The notes under the pieces: model-generated
Database searches by the model: none
The model's input: only the letters and a program-made list of their open reading frames with translations
Told to the model about the DNA's origin: nothing
Program-made: the position numbers and the translations under genes
Assembly: GCF_030709675.1 (NCBI RefSeq)
Contig: NZ_JAUZQD010000005.1
Coordinates: 434,001 to 498,000 of the forward strand
DNA length: 64,000 nucleotides
Direction: 5' to 3'
From: Symbioplanes lichenis
Lineage (GTDB): Bacteria; Actinomycetota; Actinomycetes; Mycobacteriales; Micromonosporaceae
Part shown: piece by piece, positions 25,045 through 33,853 of the stretch
Layout of the letters: the number at the start of each line of letters is the position of its first letter
Position numbering within the stretch: the first letter of the stretch is position 1

Positions 25045-26300
25045 CCGTGACCAAGTTGACGGACGTGTGCGGCTGCCCGGTCAGCCGGCGCAAGGTGCTC
25101 GCGGCCGGCGCGGCCGGGGCGTTCGCCGGGCTCGTGGGCGACCAGCTCGCCACGCAGCTGGCCTTCGGCGCGCCCGGGTACACCGGCGACGTGTTCGTGC
25201 TGCTCTCGCTGCGCGGCGGCTTCGACGGGCTGTCCGCGATCGTGCCGGCGGGCGACCCCGCGTACTACGCGGCGCGGCCGGACATCGCGGTGCCGAAGGC
25301 GCGACTGCTCGGCGGGGACGGGTTCTTCGGGCTCAATCCGGGGCTGGCGGCGCTGGTTCCGTACTGGAAATCGGGGGTGTTGGGGGCCGTCCAGGCGGTG
25401 GGGCAGCCCGCGCCGAACCGGTCGCACTTCTCCGCCATGGAGGAGCTCGAGCGGGCCGCGCCCGGCACCAGCGTGCGCACCGGCTGGCTGGACCGGATGA
25501 TGGGCTCGCTCGGCGCGGCCGATCCCTTCGGCGCGGTCTCCGTGGGCAGCGCCATGCCCGCCCGCGTCCTGGCCGGACCCGCCCCGGATCTGGGCCTGAC
25601 CGCGATCGACGACTTCGCGCTCAGCGGCGAGGACCCCTCGCGCCCGATGGCGAGAACCATGGCCGCCCTGTACGCCGACGCGCCCCCCGCCCTCGCCACG
25701 ACGACCCGGATGACGACCGCCGCCCTCGCCACCACGGCCACCCTCAAAGCGGCCGGCTATCGGCCCGCCGACGGGGCCGCCTATCCGGACACCGAGCTGG
25801 GCCGGGCCCTGCGCGACGTGGCGCGGCTGGTCAAGGCGGACGTGGGCCTGATGAGCGCCTGCGTCGACTCCGGCGACTGGGACATGCACGAGAACCTGGG
25901 CGCCGCCGTCCCCGGCCGGAAGATGTTCGACCACCTCACCGCGCTCGCCACGGCCCTCGCCGCCTTCGCGGCCGACCTCGGCCCCGCCGGCCTGGGCCGG
26001 GTCACCCTGGTCACGATCAGCGAGTTCGGGCGGCGCGTGGGGCAGAACGGGTCGGGCGGCCTGGACCACGGCTACGGCAACGCGATGCTCGTGCTGGGCG
26101 GAGGCGTGCGCGGCGGCCGGGTCCACGGCCGCTGGCCCGGTCTGGCGCCGGCGAACCTCGTCGACGGCGACCTCGCCGTGACGACCGACTACCGCGCGGT
26201 GATCGGGGAGATTCTGCGGGCCCGGTGCGGCGTGAGCGACCTCGGCGGCGTCTTCCCCGGGGTCAAGCCGAGCACGCTGGGTGTCGTTCGCGCTCGCTGA
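25041..26300 (+). CDS. Tat-exported DUF1501 protein
   Basis: A 419-residue protein. The N-terminus CPVSRRKVLAAGAAGAFAG is a twin-arginine signal with the SRRKVL motif. The mature part is the DUF1501 domain of the alkaline-phosphatase/sulfatase superfamily: LLSLRGGFDGLSAIVP, SVRTGWLDRMM, SGDWDMHENLG (about residue 277) and TISEFGRRVGQNGSGGLDHG (about 330-349), including probable metal ligands Asp and His. GTG 25041 overlaps the DUF1800 stop; GTG 25047 is an alternative. The 3' end overlaps the convergent gene by 38 bases. It probably acts outside the membrane with its partner. Confidence 0.9.
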   Translation: MTVTKLTDVCGCPVSRRKVLAAGAAGAFAGLVGDQLATQLAFGAPGYTGDVFVLLSLRGGFDGLSAIVPAGDPAYYAARPDIAVPKARLLGGDGFFGLNPGLAALVPYWKSGVLGAVQAVGQPAPNRSHFSAMEELERAAPGTSVRTGWLDRMMGSLGAADPFGAVSVGSAMPARVLAGPAPDLGLTAIDDFALSGEDPSRPMARTMAALYADAPPALATTTRMTTAALATTATLKAAGYRPADGAAYPDTELGRALRDVARLVKADVGLMSACVDSGDWDMHENLGAAVPGRKMFDHLTALATALAAFAADLGPAGLGRVTLVTISEFGRRVGQNGSGGLDHGYGNAMLVLGGGVRGGRVHGRWPGLAPANLVDGDLAVTTDYRAVIGEILRARCGVSDLGGVFPGVKPSTLGVVRAR

Positions 26301-27225
26301 CCGGCCGGTCGCCGGCCGCCGCGCGCAGCACGCCGAAGCGGGCCCGGGTCACGTCACCCTCCCGCCGCAGGGTGAGGCCGTCGCAGAGCTGGTGCACGAG
26401 CCAGAGGCCCATGCCGCCCGACACGCCCGGCACCGGCGGCAGATAGCCGGCGAACGGCTCGGGTGCCCTCCCGCCGGTGTCGGTGACCTCGCACACCACC
26501 GCGTCGGGCAGCACCCAGACGGTCAGCTCCCGCTCGGTGCCGCCGTGCCGGACGCTGTTCGTGGCGAGCTCACAGACGGCCAGCACCAGATAGTCGAGGC
26601 GGCCGGGCGGCAGCCAGCCGCCGAGCACCGCCCGCTCGCGCACGGTGGCGCGCAGCCCGGCGACGGTGTCCGGCACCGGGGCGACGAACGCCGGCGGGCC
26701 CGACACCGGCCACGGCTGGTCCAGCACCTCGGTCAGCACGCGGGCGGGCTCGTACGTGGTGCTGTCGCGCCAGCCGTCGCGGTGCACGCGCGGATGGGTG
26801 CGGCCGGGCACGTCGAGCAGGTGCGGGGGGAGGGAGCGGAGGTCGTACGGGCAGAGCAGGGTGCCGTCGAAACGGGAGAGCGCGCGGTTGAGGGCCGCCT
26901 CGTAACGGGTCCACGCGGCGGCGGGGCCGGTCCACGGCGTCTCGCCGACCAGCCGGGTCGTGCGGCCGCGGGACTGCCCGGAGCGCAACAGCTTGACCCA
27001 GCCGGCGATCGTGCGGACGGGTCTGGCGTACCACTCGTCGGCGGGCAGGAACCGCACCGACCGCGCGTCGCCGCCGAGCGCCTCACGCACCAGCCCGGCG
27101 CGATCCGGCGCCGCGGCCACCGCCACGGACTGCTCCCGGGCCAGTCCCTCCCGTGCGAACAGCGCGAGCGCCGCCGCATAGGACGCGTCGCTGTCGTAGA
27201 GGAACGCCGAGTGGACGAAGACCAC
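26263..27225 (-). CDS. MEDS sensor / HATPase anti-sigma-type regulator
   Basis: A 320-residue protein. The N-terminal about 165 residues are a MEDS domain (FVHSAFLYDSDASYAAALALF, then LLCPYDLRSLPPHLL), a DcmR-like sensory module. The C-terminal about 130 residues are an RsbW-type GHKL ATPase with the N box ELATNSVRHGG and G box GGMGLWLVHQL. Such proteins phosphorylate or bind anti-anti-sigma factors. GTG 27225 has GGAGGT 6 bases upstream, an excellent ribosome binding site, so upstream starts in the same frame are rejected. No sigma factor is adjacent. Confidence 0.88.
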   Translation of the reverse strand: MVFVHSAFLYDSDASYAAALALFAREGLAREQSVAVAAAPDRAGLVREALGGDARSVRFLPADEWYARPVRTIAGWVKLLRSGQSRGRTTRLVGETPWTGPAAAWTRYEAALNRALSRFDGTLLCPYDLRSLPPHLLDVPGRTHPRVHRDGWRDSTTYEPARVLTEVLDQPWPVSGPPAFVAPVPDTVAGLRATVRERAVLGGWLPPGRLDYLVLAVCELATNSVRHGGTERELTVWVLPDAVVCEVTDTGGRAPEPFAGYLPPVPGVSGGMGLWLVHQLCDGLTLRREGDVTRARFGVLRAAAGDRPVSERERHPACSA

Positions 27226-27418
27226 CGAGCCACCTCCGAGTGCCGCCGATCGACCACGGTAACACCGGCTGTAACCAGGACCGCAGCCCGAACGGGCGGC
27301 TTGCACCGCTGCGGGTGAATACGTGCCCCGGAATCCGTGAACGACCCGTCCCGGCCGGGCCGTCCGGTTCAGACTCGGGACCAGGGTTTTGTCCACGGCG
27401 CGAACGGGAGGGCCGGAG

Positions 27419-27805
27419 ATGCCGGGCACCGGAACCAGCATGCTGGCCGAGATCATCGGCCAGATCCCGAGGCGACCGGCCGACCCGCCGCCCCCCGGGG
27501 AGATGCCCGCGATCCTGGCGGCGGCCAGCGACAAGGCCGGGCCGCCTTTGCGCATCCGCCGTCATGAGTCGGCCGAGGGGCCCGCGTATTGGCGCTGGGA
27601 CTGCGCGAGTTGTGGGGAGTATGGCGGCGGCCGTCATCACGGCGACGCGATTCAGCGGGCCATGCGGCATTGTGGTGAGCATCCGGAGCATGGGTCGTCG
27701 CTGTTGCCTCCGGCCCGCTGCCGCGAACGCGACCACCGGCTGGCCGTCCACCCCATGCTCTTCGCCCTCGACGACGACCCGCCGCCGGAGCCTCTTGCCG
27801 TCTGA
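27419..27805 (+). CDS. Small Cys/His-containing hypothetical protein
   Basis: A 128-residue protein. It is Pro-rich near the N-terminus; the middle has RWDCASCGEYGGG then RAMRHCGEHPEHG, so CxxC followed by C/H residues may bind zinc. The C-terminus is acidic/proline-rich. ATG 27419 is preceded by GGGAGGGCCGGAG; a TTG at 27389 is possible but less likely. I do not recognise the family. It stands alone, 193 bases from the divergent MEDS gene. Confidence 0.6.
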   Translation: MPGTGTSMLAEIIGQIPRRPADPPPPGEMPAILAAASDKAGPPLRIRRHESAEGPAYWRWDCASCGEYGGGRHHGDAIQRAMRHCGEHPEHGSSLLPPARCRERDHRLAVHPMLFALDDDPPPEPLAV

Positions 27806-27895
27806 CGGCGCTTGGCGGGTTACTCCGGTCGGCTTCTCGCTCGGCCGGCCGTGCACCGGCGAATCAACGCGCGTCCTCGGTGATCAAGGATCATC

Positions 27896-28318
27896 ATGAC
27901 GGCCATGGAGCCCACACCGACGCAGCGTGGACCAGGCCGGGTCATCTTCCTGAACGGCGCCTCCAGCTCAGGTAAGTCCACGCTGGCCACGATGCTGCAG
28001 GCGGCCTTGGACGAACCCTTCCTCCACGTGTCCGCCGATCAGTTCGTAGCCGCGGGCATGCTCCCGGAGCGGCGCGAGGAAGGGGGGCCCTTCGACTGGT
28101 GGCACGAGGTCCGGCCTCGCTTCTTCGCGGGCTTCCACCGATGCATACCGGCCCTCGCCCAGGCCGGGAACGACCTCGTGGTGGAGCACATCATCGAGTT
28201 CGGCACGTGGCGCACCGAGCTGGCCGCCCTGCTCACCGACATCGACGTGTTCCTGGTCGGCGTGCACTGCTCCCTCGACGAATTGCGGGCCCGCGAACGC
28301 CTGCGCGGCGACCGCCGA
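27896..28318 (+). pseudogene. Chloramphenicol-phosphotransferase-like gene, 3'-truncated
   Basis: ATG 27896 (AAGGA 5 bases upstream) starts a P-loop kinase of the CPT family. The Walker A FLNGASSSGKST (about 18-29), a catalytic-base-like HVSADQF, EHIIEFGTW and FLVGVHCSLDELRARERLRGD are well preserved. At about residue 140 the homology stops at GDRR, whereas CPT proteins continue with an arginine-lid and about 40 more residues. The frame then runs on through antisense of other genes. The break coincides with the broken end of an HxlR gene on the other strand. Probably non-functional; the coordinates give the recognisable part. Confidence 0.65.
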
Positions 28319-28635
28319 CGGCTCGCCCCGAGATCGGTCAGGCTGTACGTGACCTGGGGTGGGACGGTCGGCGCGGCGTCGCGGGTGATCAGGCCGGCGC
28401 GGGCCATGGCCTTCAGCTTCTGGGCCAGCATCTTCTCGCTGATGCCGTCGAGCCGGTCGCGCAGCTGGGCGAAGCGGTGGGGGCCCGTGATGAGGGCGGC
28501 CAGGATCAGCGTCGCCCAGCGGCTGGTGGCCTCGTCGAAGATGCCGCGGACCGGGCAGCCGTCGCCGTGCAGCAGCCGCAGGCCCTCGCCGCCCAGGACG
28601 ACATCGACGGCGGCTCGATCGTCAACGTGCGCCAA
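28319..28635 (-). pseudogene. HxlR-type regulator gene, 3'-truncated
   Basis: On the minus strand the segment CPVRGIFDEATSRWATLILAAL, then FAQLRDRLDGISEKMLAQKL and PPQVTYSLTDLG, is a clear HxlR winged-helix domain, about 85 residues. It stops at LTDLG, where relatives continue with GRxL and a C-terminal helix; the frame then reads into antisense of the CPT-like gene. The N-terminal start is unclear (TTG 28635 is the only near start), so the 5' end may be damaged too. It is probably a remnant left by the deletion or rearrangement that also truncated the CPT-like gene. Confidence 0.6.
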
Positions 28636-28688
28636 GAACGCGCGGAAGCGCGTCGGGCGGCCGGCGACAAGAACGCGCGGACGCGGAA

Positions 28689-28721
28689 CGGCCCGGCTGC
28701 GATCGGGTCGCAGCCGGGCCG
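28689..28721 (-). terminator. Terminator hairpin after antitoxin-like gene
   Basis: A perfect 14-bp stem (28689-28702 with 28708-28721) and a 5-base loop lie 15 bases after the stop of the 28736-28915 gene. It has no T-run, as is common in this GC range. Confidence 0.65.
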
Positions 28722-28735
28722 GGAGCCGCGGCGGG

Positions 28736-28915
28736 TCACTCCTGGGTGTCGCCCGCGCCGGTCCGGGCCTGCGCCTGGTCGACGCCCTTGTCGATCTGGT
28801 CCGAGTACTTGTTGCCGCTGCGGTCGTCGACCTGGTCGCCGGCCTTCTCGATGCCCTGGTCGACCTGCTCGTCGTGCTTGTCGGCGAAGTCCTTGGCCTT
28901 GTCCATGAAACCCAT
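28736..28915 (-). CDS. MT0933-type antitoxin-like small protein
   Basis: A 59-residue, very hydrophilic Lys/Asp-rich protein (MGFMDKAKDFADKHDEQVD and GDQVDDRSGNKYSDQIDK). It matches the Rv0909/MT0933 antitoxin family (PF14013) in size and pattern. No toxin gene is adjacent; the broken HxlR gene lies downstream. ATG 28915 was chosen because the family starts MGFxDK. In actinobacteria such genes often stand alone, and a stress role is possible. Confidence 0.75.
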   Translation of the reverse strand: MGFMDKAKDFADKHDEQVDQGIEKAGDQVDDRSGNKYSDQIDKGVDQAQARTGAGDTQE

Positions 28916-28984
28916 GGCGTCGTCCCTTCTCGGTGCCGTTCGTGCAGACACCATTGCGGTTCCCGGCAGCGAGCAGGCAAAACC

Positions 28985-30922
28985 TCAGCCGCGTGTGGCG
29001 AGTACCTCCGCGACCCGGCGCATGCGGGGATCTCCGACGATCTGCTCGAGGGCGGTCTTGAGCGGCATGCGCCAGTTCGGGTACTCGTCGGTGGTGCCGG
29101 GCAGGTTGGGCTGGTCGAGCTCGCCCAGGACGTCGTAGAGCGCGGCCGTGACCAGGCGGGACGGCGTGCGGGCCAGGAAGGCGTGCATGGCGAGCACGAT
29201 CTCGTCCGGCGTGCTGTCCGCGGTGATCAGGCCGTCCTCGGTGAGGCGGGCCAGGAGCTTGGCCCGGTCCTTCTCCGCGTACGCCCGCTCGTCCTCCACC
29301 GATCCGGCCAGCTGACCCAGCTCGGCCCGCACGCGGACCTGCTCACCGGCCAGGAAGCCGCCGGCCGTCGGAAGGTCGTGGGTGGAGATCGAGGCGAGGG
29401 CGTTGCGCGGGTACTCGGCCGCGGGCAGGTAGTTCTCGTCGGGGTCGTTCTCGTAGTCGCGGGTGAACCAGAGGACGGCCGAGCCCAGCATGTTCATGCG
29501 CTCGAGGGTCTTGGTGACCACCGGCTGGACGGTGCCCAGGTCCTCGCCGATCACGACGGCGCCGGCCCGGGTGGCCTCGAGGGCCAGGATGCCCAGCATG
29601 GCCTCGGGGTCGTAGTGGACGTACGTGCCCTCGGCCGGGCCCATGCCCGGCGGCACCCACCACAGCCGCCAGAGCCCGGCCACGTGGTCGACGCGGAGGC
29701 CGCCGGCGTGCCGGAAGATGCGGCGCAGCATGTCGCGGTAGGCGGCGTAGCCCGTCTCGATCAGCTGGTCGGGCCGCCAGGCGGCGAGCCCCCAGTCCTG
29801 GCCGAGCTGGTTGAAGGCGTCCGGCGGCGCGCCCGCGTGCACCCCGGCGGCGAGCACGTCCTGCAGCAGCCAGCCGTCGGCGCCGGACGGGTCGATGCCG
29901 ACGGCCAGGTCGTGCACGACCCCGATCGGCATGCCCTGCTCGCGGGCGGCCTCGTTGGCGGCGTCCAGCTGCTCGTTGAGCAGCTGCTGGAGCCAGACGT
30001 GGAAGCCCACGCGCTCGTCCTTGCGCGCGGCGGCGACCTCGGGCGTGTCGGGGCGGCGCAGCTCGGCCGGCCACTCCTGCCAGTTGGCGCCGTGCCGCTC
30101 GGCGAGGACGCAGAACGTCGCGAAGTCGGTCAGGCCCGGGTCCGCGTCGAGATCGACCTCGCCGGCCGAGGGCCACAGCAGCTCCAGGGCCGCCCGCTTG
30201 GCCGCCCAGACCGCGCTGTAGTCGATGAGCCCGTCCGCGGCGGGCGCCGGCTTGAGGGCGTCCACTTGCGCCCGCAGCTCGTCGTCCGCCCGCGCGTACG
30301 CCTCGGTGTCGGCCACCCGCAGGTAGAGCGGGTTGGCGAAGCGCCGGCTCGACGGCGAGTAGGGCGAGGCCGGTACGGGCAGGGTGGGCGTCACCGCGTG
30401 CAGCGGATTGAGGAGTACGAGACCCGCGCCGTGGCTGTGCTCCACAAAGGTGCGCAGGTCACCCAGGTCGCCCATGCCCCACGACGCCGCCGAGTGCAGG
30501 CTGTAGAGCTGCAGCATCCAGCCCCACGTCTCGGGCGGCTCGGGCAGCTCGACCGGCACCACGACCAGCGTGACCTCCTGGCCGCCGGTGCGCAGCCGGT
30601 GCCAGCCGAGCGGCAGGTCGCCGGGGATCCCGGTGACGTCGCGGGTGGAGCCGTCCTCGAGCACGATCTCGCCCGGCTCGGCCAGCTCGCGCGAGTCGCC
30701 CCGGCGCACGACCACCGTGCCGGGCAGCTTGTGGTGCTTGCGGGCCTCCGCGATGGCGGCCAGCTCCCGCTCGATCGCGGCCGGACTGCTCGCGTCCACC
30801 CCGAGCAGGCCCAGCACGCCGATCACCGACTCGGCCGACACGTCCTTGCGCTCGCGGTGCCAGTCCTCGTACCAGGTCGCCACCCCGTGCGCCTCGGCCA
30901 GCGCCGTCAGCTCAGCGTCCAC
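28985..30922 (-). CDS. malQ: 4-alpha-glucanotransferase
   Basis: A 645-residue GH77 amylomaltase that disproportionates maltodextrins in the cytoplasm. The actinobacterial N-terminal extension (about 1-130) is present. Catalytic landmarks are GLRVDHVAGLWRLWW (nucleophile Asp in RVDH), VIGEDLGTV (acid/base Glu) and ASISTHDLPT (transition-state Asp). Length is within the usual 640-730. GTG 30922 is preferred because GGGAG lies 6 bases upstream; GTG 30940 is the alternative. It is a single gene with no neighbouring maltose genes, so it probably serves general glycogen/maltodextrin metabolism. Confidence 0.93.
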   Translation of the reverse strand: MDAELTALAEAHGVATWYEDWHRERKDVSAESVIGVLGLLGVDASSPAAIERELAAIAEARKHHKLPGTVVVRRGDSRELAEPGEIVLEDGSTRDVTGIPGDLPLGWHRLRTGGQEVTLVVVPVELPEPPETWGWMLQLYSLHSAASWGMGDLGDLRTFVEHSHGAGLVLLNPLHAVTPTLPVPASPYSPSSRRFANPLYLRVADTEAYARADDELRAQVDALKPAPAADGLIDYSAVWAAKRAALELLWPSAGEVDLDADPGLTDFATFCVLAERHGANWQEWPAELRRPDTPEVAAARKDERVGFHVWLQQLLNEQLDAANEAAREQGMPIGVVHDLAVGIDPSGADGWLLQDVLAAGVHAGAPPDAFNQLGQDWGLAAWRPDQLIETGYAAYRDMLRRIFRHAGGLRVDHVAGLWRLWWVPPGMGPAEGTYVHYDPEAMLGILALEATRAGAVVIGEDLGTVQPVVTKTLERMNMLGSAVLWFTRDYENDPDENYLPAAEYPRNALASISTHDLPTAGGFLAGEQVRVRAELGQLAGSVEDERAYAEKDRAKLLARLTEDGLITADSTPDEIVLAMHAFLARTPSRLVTAALYDVLGELDQPNLPGTTDEYPNWRMPLKTALEQIVGDPRMRRVAEVLATRG

Positions 30923-31049
30923 TGCACTCCCATCCCCCACGAACCCTTTGCCCGAAAGTCTGCACTACCCGTCCTGTTCCGGAACGAACCTGGCATCCCC
31001 GGCAGGGCCCGGACGGGCGAACCTTGCGGGCCTCCGCCAGACTGGACGC

Positions 31050-31304
31050 ATGTCTGGAGTGACGAAATGGTGGGCCCGGCTGACCGCGGCCCTGACCGGT
31101 GCGGCGCTGACGCTGGTGATCCCGGTGCACGCCTGGGCCGCGAGCAAGGGGCTCGACACCGTCGCCGTCGAGGCGGCCAAGTCGCGGCGCCGGCGGGGCG
31201 GCTTCGGCTTCTTCCCGATCTTCGGCGGCATCTGCTGCCTGCTGGTGGTGGCCGCGATCGTGCTGGCGTTCGTGTTGATTTCGCGGAACCGCAAGCGGCG
31301 CTGA
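31050..31304 (+). CDS. Small exported membrane protein
   Basis: An 84-residue protein with a signal-peptide-like N-terminus (about 8-31, ending HAWAASKG) and one C-terminal transmembrane helix (FFPIFGGICCLLVVAAIVLAF) followed by RNRKRR, so type I topology is likely. The middle is basic (AKSRRRRGGFG). ATG 31050 is the start. It lies just before the chitosanase gene in the same direction. Family not recognised. Confidence 0.6.
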   Translation: MSGVTKWWARLTAALTGAALTLVIPVHAWAASKGLDTVAVEAAKSRRRRGGFGFFPIFGGICCLLVVAAIVLAFVLISRNRKRR

Positions 31305-31319
31305 GGTCCGCCGCCTACC

Positions 31320-32564
31320 TTGCATAAGGTGGGGATCCGAGCAAAATCGGTCGCGCTGGTCGTGGGCGTCGCTGCAGTCTGCATGGTTCCGCTGGTCATC
31401 TCGGTGACCGCGGATGCCGCGCCTGATCTGTTGCTGACGCGCGACCGGCCCGTCCTGGCCAGCAGCACGAAGACCGCGGGCGTCGCCGGCCGGTTCGCCG
31501 TGGACGGCGACATGACCACCACCTGGCTCAGCGGCTCACCGGCGGGCAGTCAGTGGCTGCGCGTCGACCTGGGCCGCAGCCAGCGGATCACCCGGGTGCG
31601 GGTCGGCTGGGGGCCGGAGTTCGCCCGCTCGTACGCGGTGCAGGTCTCGGACGACGGCGCGAGCTGGACCGATCTCTACCGCACCGGCGGCGGCGACGGG
31701 GGCACGGACGACCTGAAGAAGCTCTCCGGCGCCGGGCGCTACCTGCGGGTGCTGGGGACCCAGCGGGACGGGACCGGCTACGCGCTGCGCGACCTGCGGG
31801 CGTACGGGCCCGGGCCGGTCGCCCCGGCCACCGAGTCGGCCCCCGGGACGTCCCTGGCCGTGCCGGCCGCCGCGGCGGGACTCGCCCAGGCGGCGAAGAA
31901 GGAGCTGGCGTTCAAGCTCGTGTCCAGCGCCGAGAATTCGACCGTCGCCTGGCGCAAGCAGTTCGGCTACATCGAGGACATCGGGGACGGGCGCGGCTAC
32001 ACGGCCGGGATCGTCGGCTTCTGCTCCGGGACGTCCGACATGCTCGCGGTGGTCACCGAGTACACGCGCCGGAAGCCGAAGAACGTGCTGGCGCGCTATC
32101 TGCCGGCGCTGCGCACGGTCGACGGGTCGGACTCGCACGCGGGGCTCTCGGGCTATCCGGCGGCTTGGCGCACGGCCGCCGCGGACCCGGTCTTCCAGAA
32201 GACGCAGGAGGACGAGCGTGACCGGATGTACTTCGACCCGGCCGTGACCATGGCGAGCACGGACGGCGTACGGGCGCTGGGGCAGTTCGCCTACTACGAC
32301 GCCGCGGTCATGCACGGCGTCTCGGGGCTGCGCGGCATCCGGTCGGCGGCGCTGCGCAAGGCCAAGCCGCCCAAGCAGGGCGGCGACGAGATCAAGTGGC
32401 TCTCCGCCTTCCTCGACGCCCGCGTGGCGGAGATGAAGAAGGAGGAGGCCCACAGCGATGTCAGCCGGGTGACGACCGCTCAGCGGGTGTTCCTCAAGGC
32501 CGGCAACCTCGATCTGAACACTCCGCTGAGCTGGCGCGTCTACGGCGACTTGTTCCGGGCTTAG
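31320..32564 (+). CDS. csn: Secreted GH46 chitosanase with F5/8-type CBM
   Basis: A 414-residue exported endo-chitosanase. After a signal peptide (about 1-34) comes a discoidin/F5-8 C (CBM32-like) domain (about 38-163; DGDMTTTWLSG, QWLRVDLG). A linker leads to the GH46 domain (about 185-414). The family signature SSAENS...YIEDIGDGRGYTAG holds the acid Glu (Glu205) and the base Asp (Asp223), separated by 18 residues as in Streptomyces N174 chitosanase (Glu22/Asp40). The start is TTG 31320; GTG 31329 is a good alternative. The stop overlaps that of the convergent GH16 gene. Confidence 0.93.
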   Translation: MHKVGIRAKSVALVVGVAAVCMVPLVISVTADAAPDLLLTRDRPVLASSTKTAGVAGRFAVDGDMTTTWLSGSPAGSQWLRVDLGRSQRITRVRVGWGPEFARSYAVQVSDDGASWTDLYRTGGGDGGTDDLKKLSGAGRYLRVLGTQRDGTGYALRDLRAYGPGPVAPATESAPGTSLAVPAAAAGLAQAAKKELAFKLVSSAENSTVAWRKQFGYIEDIGDGRGYTAGIVGFCSGTSDMLAVVTEYTRRKPKNVLARYLPALRTVDGSDSHAGLSGYPAAWRTAAADPVFQKTQEDERDRMYFDPAVTMASTDGVRALGQFAYYDAAVMHGVSGLRGIRSAALRKAKPPKQGGDEIKWLSAFLDARVAEMKKEEAHSDVSRVTTAQRVFLKAGNLDLNTPLSWRVYGDLFRA

Positions 32565-33811
32565 ATCTTCGACCACTTCTGGTTCGAGGTGCCGCCGCAG
32601 TCCCAGAGCTGGAGCTGGGCGCCGTTGTTCGCGTTCCAGTCCTTGATGTCGACGCACTTGTTGGCGGAGATGTTCACCAGGTCGCCGGCGCCCGAGAGGG
32701 TCCAGCGCTGCACCGGGTTGCCGTTGCAGGTGACGATCTGGATCGGCGTGCCGTTGGTCAGCGCGCCGCCCGCCGGGTCGAAGCACTTGCCGAGGGCCCG
32801 CAGCGTGCCGTCGGACTGGAACGTCCACTTCTGCGCGTTCGAGCCGTTGCAGTCCCAGGTCTGCAGCCGGACGCCGTCGTTCGCGGTGCCGTTCGGGATG
32901 TCGATGCAGCGGCCGCTGAACGTCGACTTGAGCGCGTTGCCGGTGGTCGCCGGGGGCGGGGTGGTGCTGCCGCCGCCGTCGTTGGTCCAGCCGGACACGC
33001 GGACCCAGTCGACGAGCATCGTCTGCGGGAAGGAGGTGCTCGCGTCCGGGTTGCCCGGCCAGTTACCGCCCACGGCCACGTTGAGGATCATGAAGAAGTT
33101 GTGGTCGTACACCCACTGGTTGCCGTTGATCTTCGACGGGTCGACGCTGAAGTACTGCTGACCGTCGAGGAACCACTTGATGAGGTTGGGGGACCACTCC
33201 ACGCCGTAGGTGTGGAAGGCGTTGCTCAGCGGCTGGCCGATGTCGCGGTTGCCGCCGATGCCGCCGGCGCCCGAGTAGCCCGGCCCGTGCACGGTGCCGT
33301 AGACCTTGTTCGGCTCCTTGCCGACGTTCTCCATGATGTCGATCTCGCCGGTGGCGGGCCAGTTGTTGCCGCCCAGCATCCAGAAGGCCGGCCAGATGCC
33401 CTGACCCTTGGGGATCTTGATGCTGGCCTCGAAGCGGCCGTAGGTCTGCGAGAACTTGTCCGCGGTCAGGATGCGGCCCGACGTGTACTGGCACGTGCCG
33501 TACCAGCACTGGGCGTTGTTCGGGTTCTCCTTGCGGGCGGTGATCGCGAGGTGACCCTGGCCGTCCTGGTAGACGTTGCTGGTCGACGTCGTGTAGTTCT
33601 GCAGCTCGTTGTTGCCGAAGCCGCTGCCGCCGGTGTCGAACTTCCACTTCGAGCCGTCGACCGACGAGCCGGCCGCGCCGTTGAACTCGTCTGACCAGGT
33701 GATGCCGCCGATGGCCGCGTCGGCCGCGTCGTTGCGCGAGGCGGCGTAGAGGCCGCCGCTCAGGGACACTGCGACGACTGCCGCAGCCAGGAACATGCGT
33801 GTCTTGCGCAT
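32561..33811 (-). CDS. Secreted GH16 beta-glucanase with ricin-B lectin domain
   Basis: A 416-residue exported enzyme. A signal peptide (about 1-33) is followed by a GH16 domain (about 36-275) with the intact catalytic motif GEIDIMENVG: Glu156 nucleophile, Asp158, Glu161 acid/base. WPAFWMLG and FHTYGVEW support a laminarinase-type beta-1,3-glucanase. A Gly/Ser/Thr/Pro linker leads to a C-terminal ricin B lectin (about 287-416) with three QKW/QRW repeats. A promoter-like TTGACT...TAAAGA with an inverted repeat lies upstream. The stop overlaps the chitosanase stop. Confidence 0.94.
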   Translation of the reverse strand: MRKTRMFLAAAVVAVSLSGGLYAASRNDAADAAIGGITWSDEFNGAAGSSVDGSKWKFDTGGSGFGNNELQNYTTSTSNVYQDGQGHLAITARKENPNNAQCWYGTCQYTSGRILTADKFSQTYGRFEASIKIPKGQGIWPAFWMLGGNNWPATGEIDIMENVGKEPNKVYGTVHGPGYSGAGGIGGNRDIGQPLSNAFHTYGVEWSPNLIKWFLDGQQYFSVDPSKINGNQWVYDHNFFMILNVAVGGNWPGNPDASTSFPQTMLVDWVRVSGWTNDGGGSTTPPPATTGNALKSTFSGRCIDIPNGTANDGVRLQTWDCNGSNAQKWTFQSDGTLRALGKCFDPAGGALTNGTPIQIVTCNGNPVQRWTLSGAGDLVNISANKCVDIKDWNANNGAQLQLWDCGGTSNQKWSKI

Positions 33812-33853
33812 GGGGATGTTTCCTCCGGGGGAAGAGGACGGGGACTGGACGCA

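Noticed and set aside
28319-31327. Very long plus-strand reading frame continuing from the CPT-like gene
   Set aside because: After 28318 it is antisense to the HxlR remnant, the antitoxin-like gene and malQ, all of which have recognisable protein motifs; stop codons are rare in all frames at this GC content.
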